A stretch of DNA of 64,000 nt from Oceanithermus profundus DSM 14977 (GTDB taxonomy: Bacteria; Deinococcota; Deinococci; Deinococcales; Marinithermaceae): the NCBI RefSeq assembly GCF_000183745.1, contig NC_014761.1, positions 2,046,001 through 2,110,000 of the forward strand, written 5' to 3'. The notes below the pieces were generated by a model that searched no databases, was not told where the DNA came from, and saw only the letters and a program-made list of their open reading frames with translations. Each line of letters begins with the position of its first letter. Positions within the stretch are counted from its first letter, which is position 1. The translations under genes were made by a program, and so were the position numbers. Below are positions 15,033 to 23,629 of this stretch, piece after piece.

Positions 15033-16571
15033 GTGGACTCAGCCCCTCTGCTGCTTCCCCTGCTCGACGCGGCGCTCGCGGCCCGCGGCCACCTCGAGCC
15101 CGCCGACGTCGAGGCCGCCGCGCGCGAGGCGCGCGTGCCCCTGGCTCAGGCCTGGGAGGCGGTGCGCTTCTACCCCCGTTACCGCACCGAACCCCCCGAG
15201 AAGCGCTTCCTGCTGGTGGACGACCCGGTGGTCCGCGGCCGCGACTTCGCCCGGCTCTGGGCCGAACTTGAGGACGCCGCGCCGCGCGCCGAGGCGCGCG
15301 CCGGCACGGTCTACAGCCAGGGGCTCGAGGCCGTGGGTCCGGCGCTGGTGATCGAGGAGCGGGCCCGCTGGCGCGTCTTCGCCCCGGTGCAGGTCGCCGA
15401 CCTGCGGGCGCTGGCCGTGGGCAAGCTGCCCCCGCACGAGCTGGAGGCCCTGCCCGCCGAGCTGGCCCGCGCAGGCGGAGTCCTCTTCGAGCCGCCCGAC
15501 CCGCTCCCCGAGTTTCCCGGCGCCGACGCCCTCATCGGCGCGGTGCGCGAGGCCGGCCTGCGGGGGCTGGGCGGCGCGCTCTTCCCCACCGCGCGCAAGC
15601 TCGAGGCCGTGCGCGCCGAGGCCGCAGACGCGAAGTACGTGGTCGTCAACGGCGACGAGTCCGAGCCCGGGAACTTCAAGGACCGCTGGCTGATGGAGCA
15701 CAACCCCCGCCTCGTCTGGGCGGGGGCGGCGCTGGCGGCGCGGGCGGTGGGCGCGGGCGAGATCGTCTTCTACGTCCGCGGCGAGTACGCCGCGGCGCAC
15801 GCGCGCGTGGAGGCGGCGCGGGCGGAGCTGGAGGCGTCGGGCTATTTCGAAGGGCTGAAAACGCAGACCTTCCGCGGCGGCGGGCTCTACATCTGCGGCG
15901 AGGAGAGCGCCCTGCTCGAAAGCATCGAGGGCCGCCGCGCCGAGCCCCGGCTCAAGCCGCCCTACCCGGCCCAGGCGGGCCTGTTCGGCCGGCCCACGCT
16001 GGTGAACAACGTGGAGACGCTGGCGCACCTGGCCTGGATCGCCGCCCACGGCGCGGAGGCCTACCGCGCGCGGCGGCCCAAGCTGTTCTCGATCTCGGGC
16101 GACGTGGCCCGGCCCGGGGTCTACGAGCTGCCGCTGGGCACGCCGCTCGCCGGCGCTCTGGAGGCGGCCGGGGGCGCGCCGGAAGACCTGCAGGCGGTGC
16201 TGATGGGCGGGGCCGCGGGAACCTTTTTGCGCCTGCCCGACGCCGCCGAACTGCCGCTCGACTTCGAAGCCCCGCGGCTCTCGGGCGACGCGGTGGGGCC
16301 GGGGGCGCTGGTGGCCTTCGGTGGGGGCCGCGACCTCTGGGCGGTGGCCGAGGGCATCGCCGCCTTCTTCGCCCACGAGTCGTGCGGCAAGTGCTTCTCC
16401 TGCAGCCTGGGCACGCCCCACCTGCACGCGGCCGTGGCCCGGCGCGAACGGGGCCCGCAGCTGGAGGAGCTCTTTCTGGCGCTCGAGCAGGGCAGCCTCT
16501 GCGGCCTGGGGCAGGCCGCCCCCTGGGCGGTACGCAGCCTGATCCGGCGCTTCGAGGGGGTGAGGTCGTGA
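15033..16571 (+). CDS. NuoF-like flavoprotein subunit of formate dehydrogenase
   Basis: 512 residues. A NuoE-like N-terminal part (about 1-140) precedes a NuoF module: the FMN/NADH region GLRGLGGALFPTARKLE, VVNGDESEPGNFKDRWLME and GGGLYICGEESALLESIEG, an SLBB region (FSISGDVARPGVYELPLG) and a C-terminal 4Fe-4S motif ESCGKCFSCSLG with a further Cys in GSLCGLG. It probably passes electrons between NAD(H) and the Fe-S subunit. The N-terminal part has no cysteine at all before the NuoF module, so the usual [2Fe-2S] cluster of NuoE is absent. GTG at 15033 chosen; an upstream ATG would add 26 repeat-derived residues. Confidence 0.85.
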   Translation: MDSAPLLLPLLDAALAARGHLEPADVEAAAREARVPLAQAWEAVRFYPRYRTEPPEKRFLLVDDPVVRGRDFARLWAELEDAAPRAEARAGTVYSQGLEAVGPALVIEERARWRVFAPVQVADLRALAVGKLPPHELEALPAELARAGGVLFEPPDPLPEFPGADALIGAVREAGLRGLGGALFPTARKLEAVRAEAADAKYVVVNGDESEPGNFKDRWLMEHNPRLVWAGAALAARAVGAGEIVFYVRGEYAAAHARVEAARAELEASGYFEGLKTQTFRGGGLYICGEESALLESIEGRRAEPRLKPPYPAQAGLFGRPTLVNNVETLAHLAWIAAHGAEAYRARRPKLFSISGDVARPGVYELPLGTPLAGALEAAGGAPEDLQAVLMGGAAGTFLRLPDAAELPLDFEAPRLSGDAVGPGALVAFGGGRDLWAVAEGIAAFFAHESCGKCFSCSLGTPHLHAAVARRERGPQLEELFLALEQGSLCGLGQAAPWAVRSLIRRFEGVRS

Positions 16572-17221
16572 GCAAGGTACCGCTCGTCGTCGACGGTTAC
16601 CTGGTCCAGGCCGAGCCGGGCGAGACGCTGCTCGACGCGGCGCGCCGCGCCGGGGTGGAGGTGCCCACGCTCTGCCATCACGAGCGCACCGGCACCCGCG
16701 GCCTTTGCCGGCTCTGCGTCGTCGAGGTGGAGGGCTGGGGGCGGCCGGTGCCCGCCTGCGCCACCGAGGTGCAACCGAACCTGGTGGTGCGCACCGAGAC
16801 CGAGGCGCTCGCCGCGTTGCGGCGGGTGGTGCTCGAGCTGCTGGCGCTCGAGACCGACCTGAGCCACGACGCGGGCACCCAGGCCCTGCTCGAGCGCTAC
16901 GCGGCGCATCCCGAGCGCTGGGGCGCCCCCCTGGCCGGCCGGCGCGAACGCGAACCCGTGCAGGACAACCCCTTCTTCGTGCGCGACTATGCCAAGTGCT
17001 ACACCTGCCGGCGATGCATCGACGCCTGCGGAGAGGGCGTCCAGGGCGTCTGGGCCTACAGCACGACCGGCCGCGGCCACGCCGCGGTTCCCGGCACCCC
17101 GCTGGACCTGCCGCTGCCCGCGACCCCCTGCGTCTTCTGCGGCAACTGCGTGCAGGTCTGCCCGACGGGGGCGTTGGTGCCGTTATCGGAACTCACCCTT
17201 GCCGAAGGAGGGGCGCCATGA
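16568..17221 (+). CDS. Iron-sulfur subunit of formate dehydrogenase ([2Fe-2S] plus two [4Fe-4S])
   Basis: 217 residues. An N-terminal plant-type ferredoxin domain has Cys36, Cys47, Cys50 and Cys64. After a helical linker, two 4Fe-4S sites follow: Cys144/147/150/154 and Cys188/191/194/198 (CVFCGNCVQVCP). In many formate dehydrogenases this module is fused to the N terminus of the catalytic chain; here it is a separate gene. The GTG start overlaps the stop of the NuoF-like gene (GTGA). AAGGAGG near its 3' end drives the short frame that follows. Confidence 0.88.
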   Translation: MSKVPLVVDGYLVQAEPGETLLDAARRAGVEVPTLCHHERTGTRGLCRLCVVEVEGWGRPVPACATEVQPNLVVRTETEALAALRRVVLELLALETDLSHDAGTQALLERYAAHPERWGAPLAGRREREPVQDNPFFVRDYAKCYTCRRCIDACGEGVQGVWAYSTTGRGHAAVPGTPLDLPLPATPCVFCGNCVQVCPTGALVPLSELTLAEGGAP

Positions 17222-17319
17222 AACTTCGCGCATTCAGGTTGTGGGAGGTAGGAGGTAGGAAGTGGGAAGACCCACGCCCCACACCCCACCCCCCACTTCC
17301 TGCCGGGAGGCACCCATGA
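17218..17319 (+). CDS. Short coupling frame of 33 codons created by repeat copy D
   Basis: ATG at 17218 overlaps the stop of the Fe-S subunit (ATGA) and has AAGGAGG upstream; its own TGA (17317-17319) overlaps the ATG of the catalytic gene. Codons 9-29 are read straight through the repeat arms, giving WEVGG...KWED then a Pro/His-rich stretch. The peptide has no recognisable function. A plausible role is to carry ribosomes across the insertion so that the catalytic gene stays translationally coupled. Confidence 0.5.
   Translation: MKLRAFRLWEVGGRKWEDPRPTPHPPLPAGRHP
17241..17303. repeat. G-rich inverted-repeat element, copy D (compact)
   Basis: GTGGGAGGTAGGAGGTAGGA (17241-17260) continues to GTGGG at 17266. 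After 4 nt the opposite arm CCCACGCCCCACACCCCACC runs on to CCCACTTCCTGC at 17303. AGGAAGTGGG (17257-17266) and CCCACTTCCT (17292-17301) are a perfect 10-bp inverted repeat. The GGATGT/ACATCC ends of copies B and C are lacking, and almost no centre remains. Confidence 0.65.
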
Positions 17320-19430
17320 CCCCCCTCCGCCTCCAGCCCGACCGGGTGGTGCCCACCGTCTGCCCCTACTGCGGCGTCGGCTGCCGGGTGGACCTCTACG
17401 TCAAGGACGAGCAAATCTACCGGGTGATGGCGCAGGAGGGCCCGCCAAACTACGGGGCGCTCTGCGTCAAGGGGCGGTTCGGTCTGGGCTTCTTGCACCA
17501 CCCCGACCGCCTGAAGACGCCGCTCATCCGCCGCCGCAAGGGGGCCGAGCTCGAGCCCGTCTCCTGGGACGAGGCCCTCGACTTCGCTGCGGGCCGCCTC
17601 GCCCGCATCGCCGCCGAGTCGGGCCCCGACGCCCTCTACTTCGTCTCCAGCGCCAAGGCGACCAACGAGGAAAGCTACCTGATGCAAAAGCTGGCCCGCG
17701 CCGCCGTGGGCACCCACAACGTCGACCACTGCGCGCGGCTGTGCCACTCCAGCTCCACCGCCGCGCTCTCGCGCTCGCTGGGCTCGGCGGCGATGAGCAA
17801 CACCCTCGAGGAGATCGGCCTCTCGGACGTGATCCTCGTTACCGGGTCCAACACCACCGAGACCCACCCGGTCATCGGCGCGCGGATCAAGAAGGCCGCC
17901 CGGGAAGGGGCCTTCCTGATCGTCGCCGACCCGCGGCGCATCGGCCTGGCCGAGGCCGCGGACCTGTGGCTGCGGCTCCGGCCCGGCACCGACGCGGTCC
18001 TCTTCGGGGCGATGGCGCGCCACCTGGTGGCCTCGGGCCGCTTCGACCGCGGCTTCGTGGAACGGCGTACCGAAGGGTTCGAGGAATGGTGGCCAAGCGT
18101 AGAGGCCTACACCCTCGAGTTTGCCGAGGAAACCACCGGGGTTCCGGCCGGGCGCATCCGCGAGGCCGCCGAGCGCTACGCCGGCGCGCGCGCCGCCGCC
18201 ATCTACTGGGCCATGGGCATCACCCAGCACGCTCACGGCACCGACAACGCCCAGGCCCTCATCAACCTGGCCCTCCTCGCCGGGCAGCTGGGCAAGCCCG
18301 GATCCGGGCTCAACCCGCTGCGCGGCCAGAACAACGTCCAGGGCGCGGGCGACATGGGGGCGTTGCCGAACGTCTACCCCGGCTACCAGCCCGTCGCCGA
18401 CCGGCAGGTGCGCAAGCGCTGGAAGGCGCTGTGGCACGTGCCCCAGCCGGAGAACCCGGGCCGCACCATGACCGAGGCCTTCGAGTCGATTGGGGATGCG
18501 GAAGGCGTGCGGGCCGTCTACCTGATGGGCGAGGACCCGATCACCTCCGAGCCCTACCAGGACCACGTGCGCGCCGCGCTCGAGAAGCTTGACCTGCTGA
18601 TCGTCCAGGACATCCTGAAGAACGAAACCTTCCCCTACGCCGACGTGGTGCTGCCCGCGGCCTCGTTCGCCGAGAAGCACGGCACCTTCACCAATACCGA
18701 CCGGAGGGTGCAGCGCATCCGGCCCGTCTTCGAGCCGCCCGGCGAGGCGCGGCCGGACTGGTGGATCACCGCCCAGATGGGCCGGCGCCTCGCCCAGTTG
18801 TTCAAACGCGGCTGGAGCGAGGCCTGGAACTACGCGGGCCCCGAGGCGGTGTGGGAGGAGGTGCGGCTCGCGCTGCCGCAGATGTTCGGCGGCCTCGGCT
18901 ACGAGCGGCTCGAGCGCGAGCCCCTGCGCTGGCCCTGCCCCCACGAGCGCTCGCCGGGCGTGAGCGTGCTCTTCACGGACGGCTTCTACACGCCCAGCGG
19001 CAAGGCGCGGCTGCTGCCCGCTCCCTGGCGGCCGCCGGCCGAGCGGCCGGGCGGCGACTACCCGCTCGTCCTCTCCACCGGCCGCGTCCTCTACCACTGG
19101 CACGGCGGCACCCTGAGCCGGCGCAGCGACCTGGAACGGGCCTACCCGGAGATGAAGGTGGAGGTCCACCCTGCCGACGCCGAGCGTTACGGCGTCGAAG
19201 ACGGCGAACCCGTCTGGGTGGTGAGCCGCCGCGGCCGCATCCAGGCGACCGCCTGGGTCACCGACCGCACCCCCGAGGGCGTCGTCTTCGCCCCCTTCCA
19301 CTTCGCCGAGCAGCCCGCCAACCGGCTCACCCTCGACGCCTACGACCCCACCTCGAAGATCCCCGAGTACAAGTTCGCGGCCGTCCGGCTCGAGCCCGCG
19401 GGTACCCCGGAGGCCGCGGAGCCGGGGTAG
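17316..19430 (+). CDS. fdhF: Formate dehydrogenase catalytic subunit (Mo/W-bis-MGD)
   Basis: 704 residues. The N-terminal [4Fe-4S] site is Cys16/19/23/50 (CPYCGVGC ... CVKG). The active-site metal ligand is an ordinary Cys143 in RLCHSSS, the position that is selenocysteine in E. coli FdhF. Further molybdopterin blocks are GSNTTETHPVIGARI, RGQNNVQGAGDMG and a C-terminal dinucleotide-binding domain (LVLSTGRVLYHWHGGT). It oxidises formate to CO2, probably passing electrons to NAD through the two upstream subunits. ATG at 17316 has GGGAGG upstream; an earlier in-frame GTG (17262) lies inside the repeat arm. Confidence 0.9.
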   Translation: MTPLRLQPDRVVPTVCPYCGVGCRVDLYVKDEQIYRVMAQEGPPNYGALCVKGRFGLGFLHHPDRLKTPLIRRRKGAELEPVSWDEALDFAAGRLARIAAESGPDALYFVSSAKATNEESYLMQKLARAAVGTHNVDHCARLCHSSSTAALSRSLGSAAMSNTLEEIGLSDVILVTGSNTTETHPVIGARIKKAAREGAFLIVADPRRIGLAEAADLWLRLRPGTDAVLFGAMARHLVASGRFDRGFVERRTEGFEEWWPSVEAYTLEFAEETTGVPAGRIREAAERYAGARAAAIYWAMGITQHAHGTDNAQALINLALLAGQLGKPGSGLNPLRGQNNVQGAGDMGALPNVYPGYQPVADRQVRKRWKALWHVPQPENPGRTMTEAFESIGDAEGVRAVYLMGEDPITSEPYQDHVRAALEKLDLLIVQDILKNETFPYADVVLPAASFAEKHGTFTNTDRRVQRIRPVFEPPGEARPDWWITAQMGRRLAQLFKRGWSEAWNYAGPEAVWEEVRLALPQMFGGLGYERLEREPLRWPCPHERSPGVSVLFTDGFYTPSGKARLLPAPWRPPAERPGGDYPLVLSTGRVLYHWHGGTLSRRSDLERAYPEMKVEVHPADAERYGVEDGEPVWVVSRRGRIQATAWVTDRTPEGVVFAPFHFAEQPANRLTLDAYDPTSKIPEYKFAAVRLEPAGTPEAAEPG

Positions 19431-19445
19431 TAGAATGCGGAGCGT

Positions 19446-20255
19446 ATGTTAGCCATCGACCTATCGGGCAAGAAGGCGCTGGTCATGGGCGTGGCCAACG
19501 AACGCTCCATCGCCTTCGCCACCGCCCAAAAACTCCACGAGGCCGGCTGCGAGCTGGCCATCACCTATCAAGGCGACCGCGTGCGTCCCCTGGTGGAAAA
19601 GGCCACGCGGCACATGCCCAACATTCGCCTCTACGAACTCGACGTGACCGACGAGGCCCGCCTGAAAGAGGTCATGGCCGACCTGGGCGAGAGCTGGGGC
19701 GGCATCGACTACATCGTCCACTCCATCGCCTTCGCGCCGCGCCGGGCCATGGAGGGGCGCTACATCGAGACGACCAAGGAAGACTGGCTGCTGGCCATGG
19801 AGATCTCCGCCTACAGCCTGGTCGCGGTCGCGCGCGAGGCCGAGCCCTACTGGAACGCCGGCGGCAGCATGGTCACCTTCAGCTACTACGCCGCCGAGAA
19901 GGTGGTGCCCAAGTACAACGTCATGGGCATCGCCAAGAGCGCGCTCGAGGCCAGCGTGCGCATGCTCGCCTACGAGCTGGGCCCGGGGGGCCGGCGCGTC
20001 AACGCCGTCTCCGCCGGCGCGCTGCGCACCCTCTCGGCCCGCGGCATCCCCGGCTTCACCTTGCTTTGGGACCACGTCAACGCGGTCGCGCCGCTGAAGC
20101 GGCCGGTGACCCACGAGGAGGTGGCCCAGGCGAGCGTCTTCCTGCTCAGCCCGCTGGCCAGCGGCATCACCGGCGAGACGCTCTACGTAGACGCCGGTTA
20201 CCACATCGTGGGCATCGGCCTCGCGGACAAGGACGTGCCCGGCAACCACACCTGA
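19446..20255 (+). CDS. fabI: Enoyl-[acyl-carrier-protein] reductase (NADH)
   Basis: 269 residues; last step of each fatty-acid elongation cycle. The SDR-like fold has VMGVANERSIA for NADH binding, IDYIVHSIAFAPR and the FabI catalytic Y-x6-K in YNVMGIAK. The late part carries NAVSAGALRTLSARGI and SGITGETLYVDAGYHI. TAGAAT (19431-19436) ends 9 nt before the ATG with no Shine-Dalgarno, implying an almost leaderless message separate from the dehydrogenase genes. It ends at a strong terminator. Confidence 0.95.
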   Translation: MLAIDLSGKKALVMGVANERSIAFATAQKLHEAGCELAITYQGDRVRPLVEKATRHMPNIRLYELDVTDEARLKEVMADLGESWGGIDYIVHSIAFAPRRAMEGRYIETTKEDWLLAMEISAYSLVAVAREAEPYWNAGGSMVTFSYYAAEKVVPKYNVMGIAKSALEASVRMLAYELGPGGRRVNAVSAGALRTLSARGIPGFTLLWDHVNAVAPLKRPVTHEEVAQASVFLLSPLASGITGETLYVDAGYHIVGIGLADKDVPGNHT

Positions 20256-20269
20256 CCTTTGCGGACGCC

Positions 20270-20298
20270 GCGCGGGCCCGCGGGCCCGCGCTTTTCTT
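20270..20298 (+). terminator. Rho-independent terminator after fabI
   Basis: Perfect 10-bp stem GCGCGGGCCC/GGGCCCGCGC (20270-20279 and 20282-20291) followed by TTTTCTT. Confidence 0.8.
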
Positions 20299-20316
20299 GG
20301 GCGGTAGACTAGAGCC

Positions 20317-21552
20317 ATGCGCACCTCCCTGACCGTCGAAGAAGCGCTTGCTGCGGTACTGGAACACACCCGTCCGCTCACGGACGTCGAAGACGTGCCC
20401 CTCGAAGAGGCCCTCGGCCGCGTGCTCGCGCGCGACCTCGAAGCCCTGGCCGACCACCCCGACGTGGACAACACCGCCGTGGACGGCTACGCCGCCCGCG
20501 CCGAGGACACCGCCGGCGCCGGCCCCGAAAACCCGGTGCGGCTGCGCTGGATCGGCGAGTCGCCCGCGGGGCGACCCTTCCCCGGCCGGCTCGGCCCCGG
20601 CGAAGCCGTGAGCGTCTACACCGGCGCGCCCCTGCCCGAGGGGGCGGACGCGGTGGTGGCCGTCGAGGACACCGAGCGCGACGGCGAGTTCGTCGTGCTC
20701 TACAAACCGGCCACGCCCAAGGACATCCGCCCGAAGGCCCAGGACCTGCAGAAGGGCCGGGTCTACCTGAAGCGCGGCGACTGGCTCACCCCGGGCCGCG
20801 TGGGGCTGGCCGCGGGGATGGGCCACCGCACCCTGCCGGTGGTGCGCCGGCCGCGCGTCGGCGTGCTCTCGACCGGCGACGAGGTCGTCGAACCCGGCAC
20901 GCCGCTGCCCCCCGGAGGGGTCTACAACTCCAACGCCTACTCGGTGGCCGCGCTGGTGCGCGAGGCCGGCGGCGAACCGGTGCTGCTGGGCAAGGCCAGC
21001 GACCGGGTAGAGGCCGTCAAGGAGCAGCTCGCCGCCGTGGGGTCGCTCGACCTCGTCCTCACGACCGGCGGCGTCAGCATGGGCGACTACGACATCGTCC
21101 GCCACCTGCTCGAGCGGGAGGGCACCATCCACTTCTGGAAGATCCTGCAGCGGCCCGGCGGCCCCCCCATCTTCGCCGAGTTCGCCGGCACGCCGCTCTT
21201 CGGCCTGCCCGGCAACCCGGTGAGCGCGATGGTCACCTTCTTCCTCTACGGCCGCCCCATGCTCTTCAAGATGTTGGGGCGCACCGACCCGCCCTACCGC
21301 AGGGTGCGGGCCGTGGCCGAGGACTTCTTCAAGGGCGCCGGCAAGAAGACCGCCTTCCGCCGCGCGGTGCTGCGCTACGACCCCGAGGCCCCCGGCGGTC
21401 ACCGCGCGGCCAGCGTGGACAGCCAGTCGTCCGGGGTGCTGCGCAGCATGGCGTTTGGCAACGCGCTCGTCGTCGTCCCGCCGCACACCCACGTCGAGGC
21501 GGGCGAGGTGGTGGAGGTCATTCCGTTCAATTTCACCTTACAACTTGCATGA
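20317..21552 (+). CDS. moeA: Molybdopterin molybdenumtransferase MoeA
   Basis: 411 residues; inserts molybdate (or tungstate) into adenylylated molybdopterin. MoeA landmarks are DNTAVDGYAARAED, VYTGAPLPEGADAVVAVED, GVLSTGDEVVEPGTPL, NSNAYSVAALV, TTGGVSMGDYDIV and GLPGNPVSAMVTF. The four-domain length is normal. TAGACT (20305-20310) lies 6 nt before the ATG, a leaderless arrangement. Its product would serve the formate dehydrogenase encoded just upstream. The foreign AT-rich island starts right after its stop. Confidence 0.94.
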   Translation: MRTSLTVEEALAAVLEHTRPLTDVEDVPLEEALGRVLARDLEALADHPDVDNTAVDGYAARAEDTAGAGPENPVRLRWIGESPAGRPFPGRLGPGEAVSVYTGAPLPEGADAVVAVEDTERDGEFVVLYKPATPKDIRPKAQDLQKGRVYLKRGDWLTPGRVGLAAGMGHRTLPVVRRPRVGVLSTGDEVVEPGTPLPPGGVYNSNAYSVAALVREAGGEPVLLGKASDRVEAVKEQLAAVGSLDLVLTTGGVSMGDYDIVRHLLEREGTIHFWKILQRPGGPPIFAEFAGTPLFGLPGNPVSAMVTFFLYGRPMLFKMLGRTDPPYRRVRAVAEDFFKGAGKKTAFRRAVLRYDPEAPGGHRAASVDSQSSGVLRSMAFGNALVVVPPHTHVEAGEVVEVIPFNFTLQLA

Positions 21553-21591
21553 TTCGGATGCTTCTTTACTCCAGCTGATTGGCCTATGAAG

Positions 21592-21646
21592 TTGGAATGA
21601 ACAAATTATATTTTTTATATATGCTAATATTTAAGTAGAAGGAGGG
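21592..21646 (+). promoter_or_regulatory. Promoter and ribosome site of the AT-rich island
   Basis: TTGGAA (21592-21597), 18 bp, then TATATA (21616-21621) in a strongly AT-rich tract, with AAGGAGG just before the ATG at 21651. The style (Shine-Dalgarno plus AT-rich promoter) differs from the leaderless promoters of neighbouring genes. Confidence 0.5.
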
Positions 21647-21650
21647 AATT

Positions 21651-21881
21651 ATGAAGCGCTACATGAATCTCGGGGGAGACTCTGGAGTTATAGCCTACTC
21701 TATCGGAGTGGATTATATTATAGTTAAGTTTAGAGACTCCACATGCTATACATACACCTATGCTTCAGCCGGTATCGATGCAATAGAAAAAATGAAAGCA
21801 CTTGCTGAGGCTGGCGAGGGACTAAATTCCTATATTAATCGTTATGTTAAATATAAATATGCAAATAAGGTAAAATGTTAA
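21651..21881 (+). CDS. KTSC-like small protein
   Basis: 76 residues. A central stretch with YSIGVDYIIVKFRDSTCYTYTY and a C-terminal AEAGEGLNSYINRYVK resemble the KTSC domain family (short beta strands with an S-x-hh-A-Y/I core and an ending G-x-x-x-N-x-x-I/h). Function of the family is unknown. The codon use is AT-rich, in sharp contrast to flanking genes. It overlaps the nuclease gene by 7 nt, so the two are a coupled pair. Confidence 0.65.
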   Translation: MKRYMNLGGDSGVIAYSIGVDYIIVKFRDSTCYTYTYASAGIDAIEKMKALAEAGEGLNSYINRYVKYKYANKVKC

Positions 21882-23629
21882 CGCGCGTTATAATAAAAAA
21901 TTTTAGATCATTGCATGACATTATGCTAACTTTCGAAACAGCATCCACAGTAATTGTAGGAGAAAACGATAGTGGGAAATCCGCCATTTTTCACGCAATA
22001 TTAGCCGCTACGGGGAAAAGGGAAGTAGATGTTAATGATTTTACAGTTACGCCTGATGATAGTAAAGAATATATTTTTATTTCATTGAAATTTAGCGATT
22101 TTACTTTAGATGCGCATTTTTCAAGAGGCAGTAACGATAATGTTGATACTAAGCGTGTGATACGATACTCAAACGATTTTGTAAATAATATTGCTATTTA
22201 TCTTGATTCGGATGAATACATTTCGCTAGGCAATGCCGAGAAAAAATTTTTTTTACGAGAGAATATTAAACTACTTGGCGGAAAAGCGGGGGGAAATGCG
22301 TCCCTATCTACTTTGCACGATAAGCTTAAAGAACTCATTGCTGAATACTTGTCTACTCCACAAGATATTGAAATTAGCAACGCTCCAGTAGATATCGTCT
22401 ATCTTGATGGTCGCAGTTTTCACGACATTACTAATTTTATTTTTCAAATGGCGCTACAAGAGCGCTTGTCAGACGTATGGTATATCGACACAGAACAAGG
22501 TAACTTGAGTGACCTGATACAGGATAATGTAGATAAATTAATAGCTGAGGCAAAAAGTAAAATTCTGGATACTGGTGTAGTTGAAAAGATTGCTATGTAT
22601 CTTCCAAACGTTAACGACATTGAATTGGATGCAAAGCTCCCATCTCTTCCAAGAATCAATCCATTGTTAAGTGTATTATTCGTAGATGCATCTGGATCGA
22701 AAATCGATATCGATAAGATGGGCGATGGAACGAAGCGGCGCGTGACCCTCGCACTCCTGGAGGCCAATGCTACTATAGCATCAGAGCGTGAGCGTGTATA
22801 TATATTTGATGAGCCCGACACGCACTTACACGCTAAAGCACAATTGCAACTACTTAATATTTTATATCAATTTACAGAGTCAGGCGCGCAAGTATTACTT
22901 TCGACTCACTCACCGTTTATTATTAACGCAACAAAACCACAACAAATATATTTATTGAAAAAGAAAGATAACCATTCCATCGTATCTAAGCTAACATCTG
23001 CCAGTGCTTCTGCGTCACTTATGTCGGTACTCGGTGTAGCAAATGTCGATATTTTGTTCTCGCGCGTGTTCCTGCTCGTCGAAGGGCAAACTGAGGAAAT
23101 ATTCATACACATTTTATTTGATAAGCTTTGTGGCACGAGCATACAGTCGCGGTTCATTCGCGTGATGCGACGTCCGGGGAACACAGATATTCCACGCTTT
23201 GCGGAAATTTTGTCTGATATCGTCCGTCCTGAGATAATTTATATTCTAACAGACAACGATGCGAGCGCGGAATTGGAAAACTTGATTAACGCACTAAGTA
23301 TTCCTTCTGAAAATGTTTTTTTTATAGGTACAAATGAATTTGAAGATGCCTTTTCTGACGAAGTGATTTATAATAGTTGGAAACAGTATTTAGAGTCGCG
23401 TCAACTGCCAGTTCCTAGTTCATGGACGATAGAAAGCATTTCCGAAATAAGAAGCCAAGCGACTTCATCAGGGCAGAAGTTTAGTAAGCTATTGCGCACC
23501 CTTAACGCTGGTGGAGCGGCTAAGCTTACTAAACCTTCTTTAGCACAAGCATTAGCCGAATATTGCACCCCAGAAGATTTGCCCATTGTCTTGAAACAAC
23601 TTATTATTAATACTTTGTGTGAAGGTTGA
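21875..23629 (+). CDS. OLD-family ATPase with Toprim nuclease domain
   Basis: 584 residues. The N-terminal ABC-type ATPase has Walker A GENDSGKS (29-36), a signature-like region GDGTKRRVTLALLEA, Walker B VYIFDEPDTHLH (about 308-318) and the switch His in LSTHSPF. The C-terminal Toprim-like part has LLVEGQTEE (near 397) and LTDNDAS (near 457), the Glu and Asp-x-Asp metal ligands. OLD proteins are DNA/RNA nucleases used in phage exclusion (P2 Old) and as GajA of Gabija. No UvrD-like partner is present, so this is not a canonical Gabija locus. GC content is far below the rest of the window, indicating transfer. Its stop abuts the topA stop with no gap. Confidence 0.85.
   Translation: MLTRVIIKNFRSLHDIMLTFETASTVIVGENDSGKSAIFHAILAATGKREVDVNDFTVTPDDSKEYIFISLKFSDFTLDAHFSRGSNDNVDTKRVIRYSNDFVNNIAIYLDSDEYISLGNAEKKFFLRENIKLLGGKAGGNASLSTLHDKLKELIAEYLSTPQDIEISNAPVDIVYLDGRSFHDITNFIFQMALQERLSDVWYIDTEQGNLSDLIQDNVDKLIAEAKSKILDTGVVEKIAMYLPNVNDIELDAKLPSLPRINPLLSVLFVDASGSKIDIDKMGDGTKRRVTLALLEANATIASERERVYIFDEPDTHLHAKAQLQLLNILYQFTESGAQVLLSTHSPFIINATKPQQIYLLKKKDNHSIVSKLTSASASASLMSVLGVANVDILFSRVFLLVEGQTEEIFIHILFDKLCGTSIQSRFIRVMRRPGNTDIPRFAEILSDIVRPEIIYILTDNDASAELENLINALSIPSENVFFIGTNEFEDAFSDEVIYNSWKQYLESRQLPVPSSWTIESISEIRSQATSSGQKFSKLLRTLNAGGAAKLTKPSLAQALAEYCTPEDLPIVLKQLIINTLCEG

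Noticed and set aside
17262-17315. Upstream GTG start for the formate dehydrogenase catalytic subunit
   Set aside because: It lies in the repeat arm and adds Pro/Thr-rich residues; the ATG at 17316 has a ribosome site and the conserved N terminus follows.
17740-17746. Selenocysteine at the formate dehydrogenase active site
   Set aside because: The codon is TGC (Cys143), not TGA, and the frame is open.
21651-23629. Gabija defence system
   Set aside because: The GajA-like OLD protein is present but no UvrD-like GajB; the only partner is a 76-residue KTSC-like protein.
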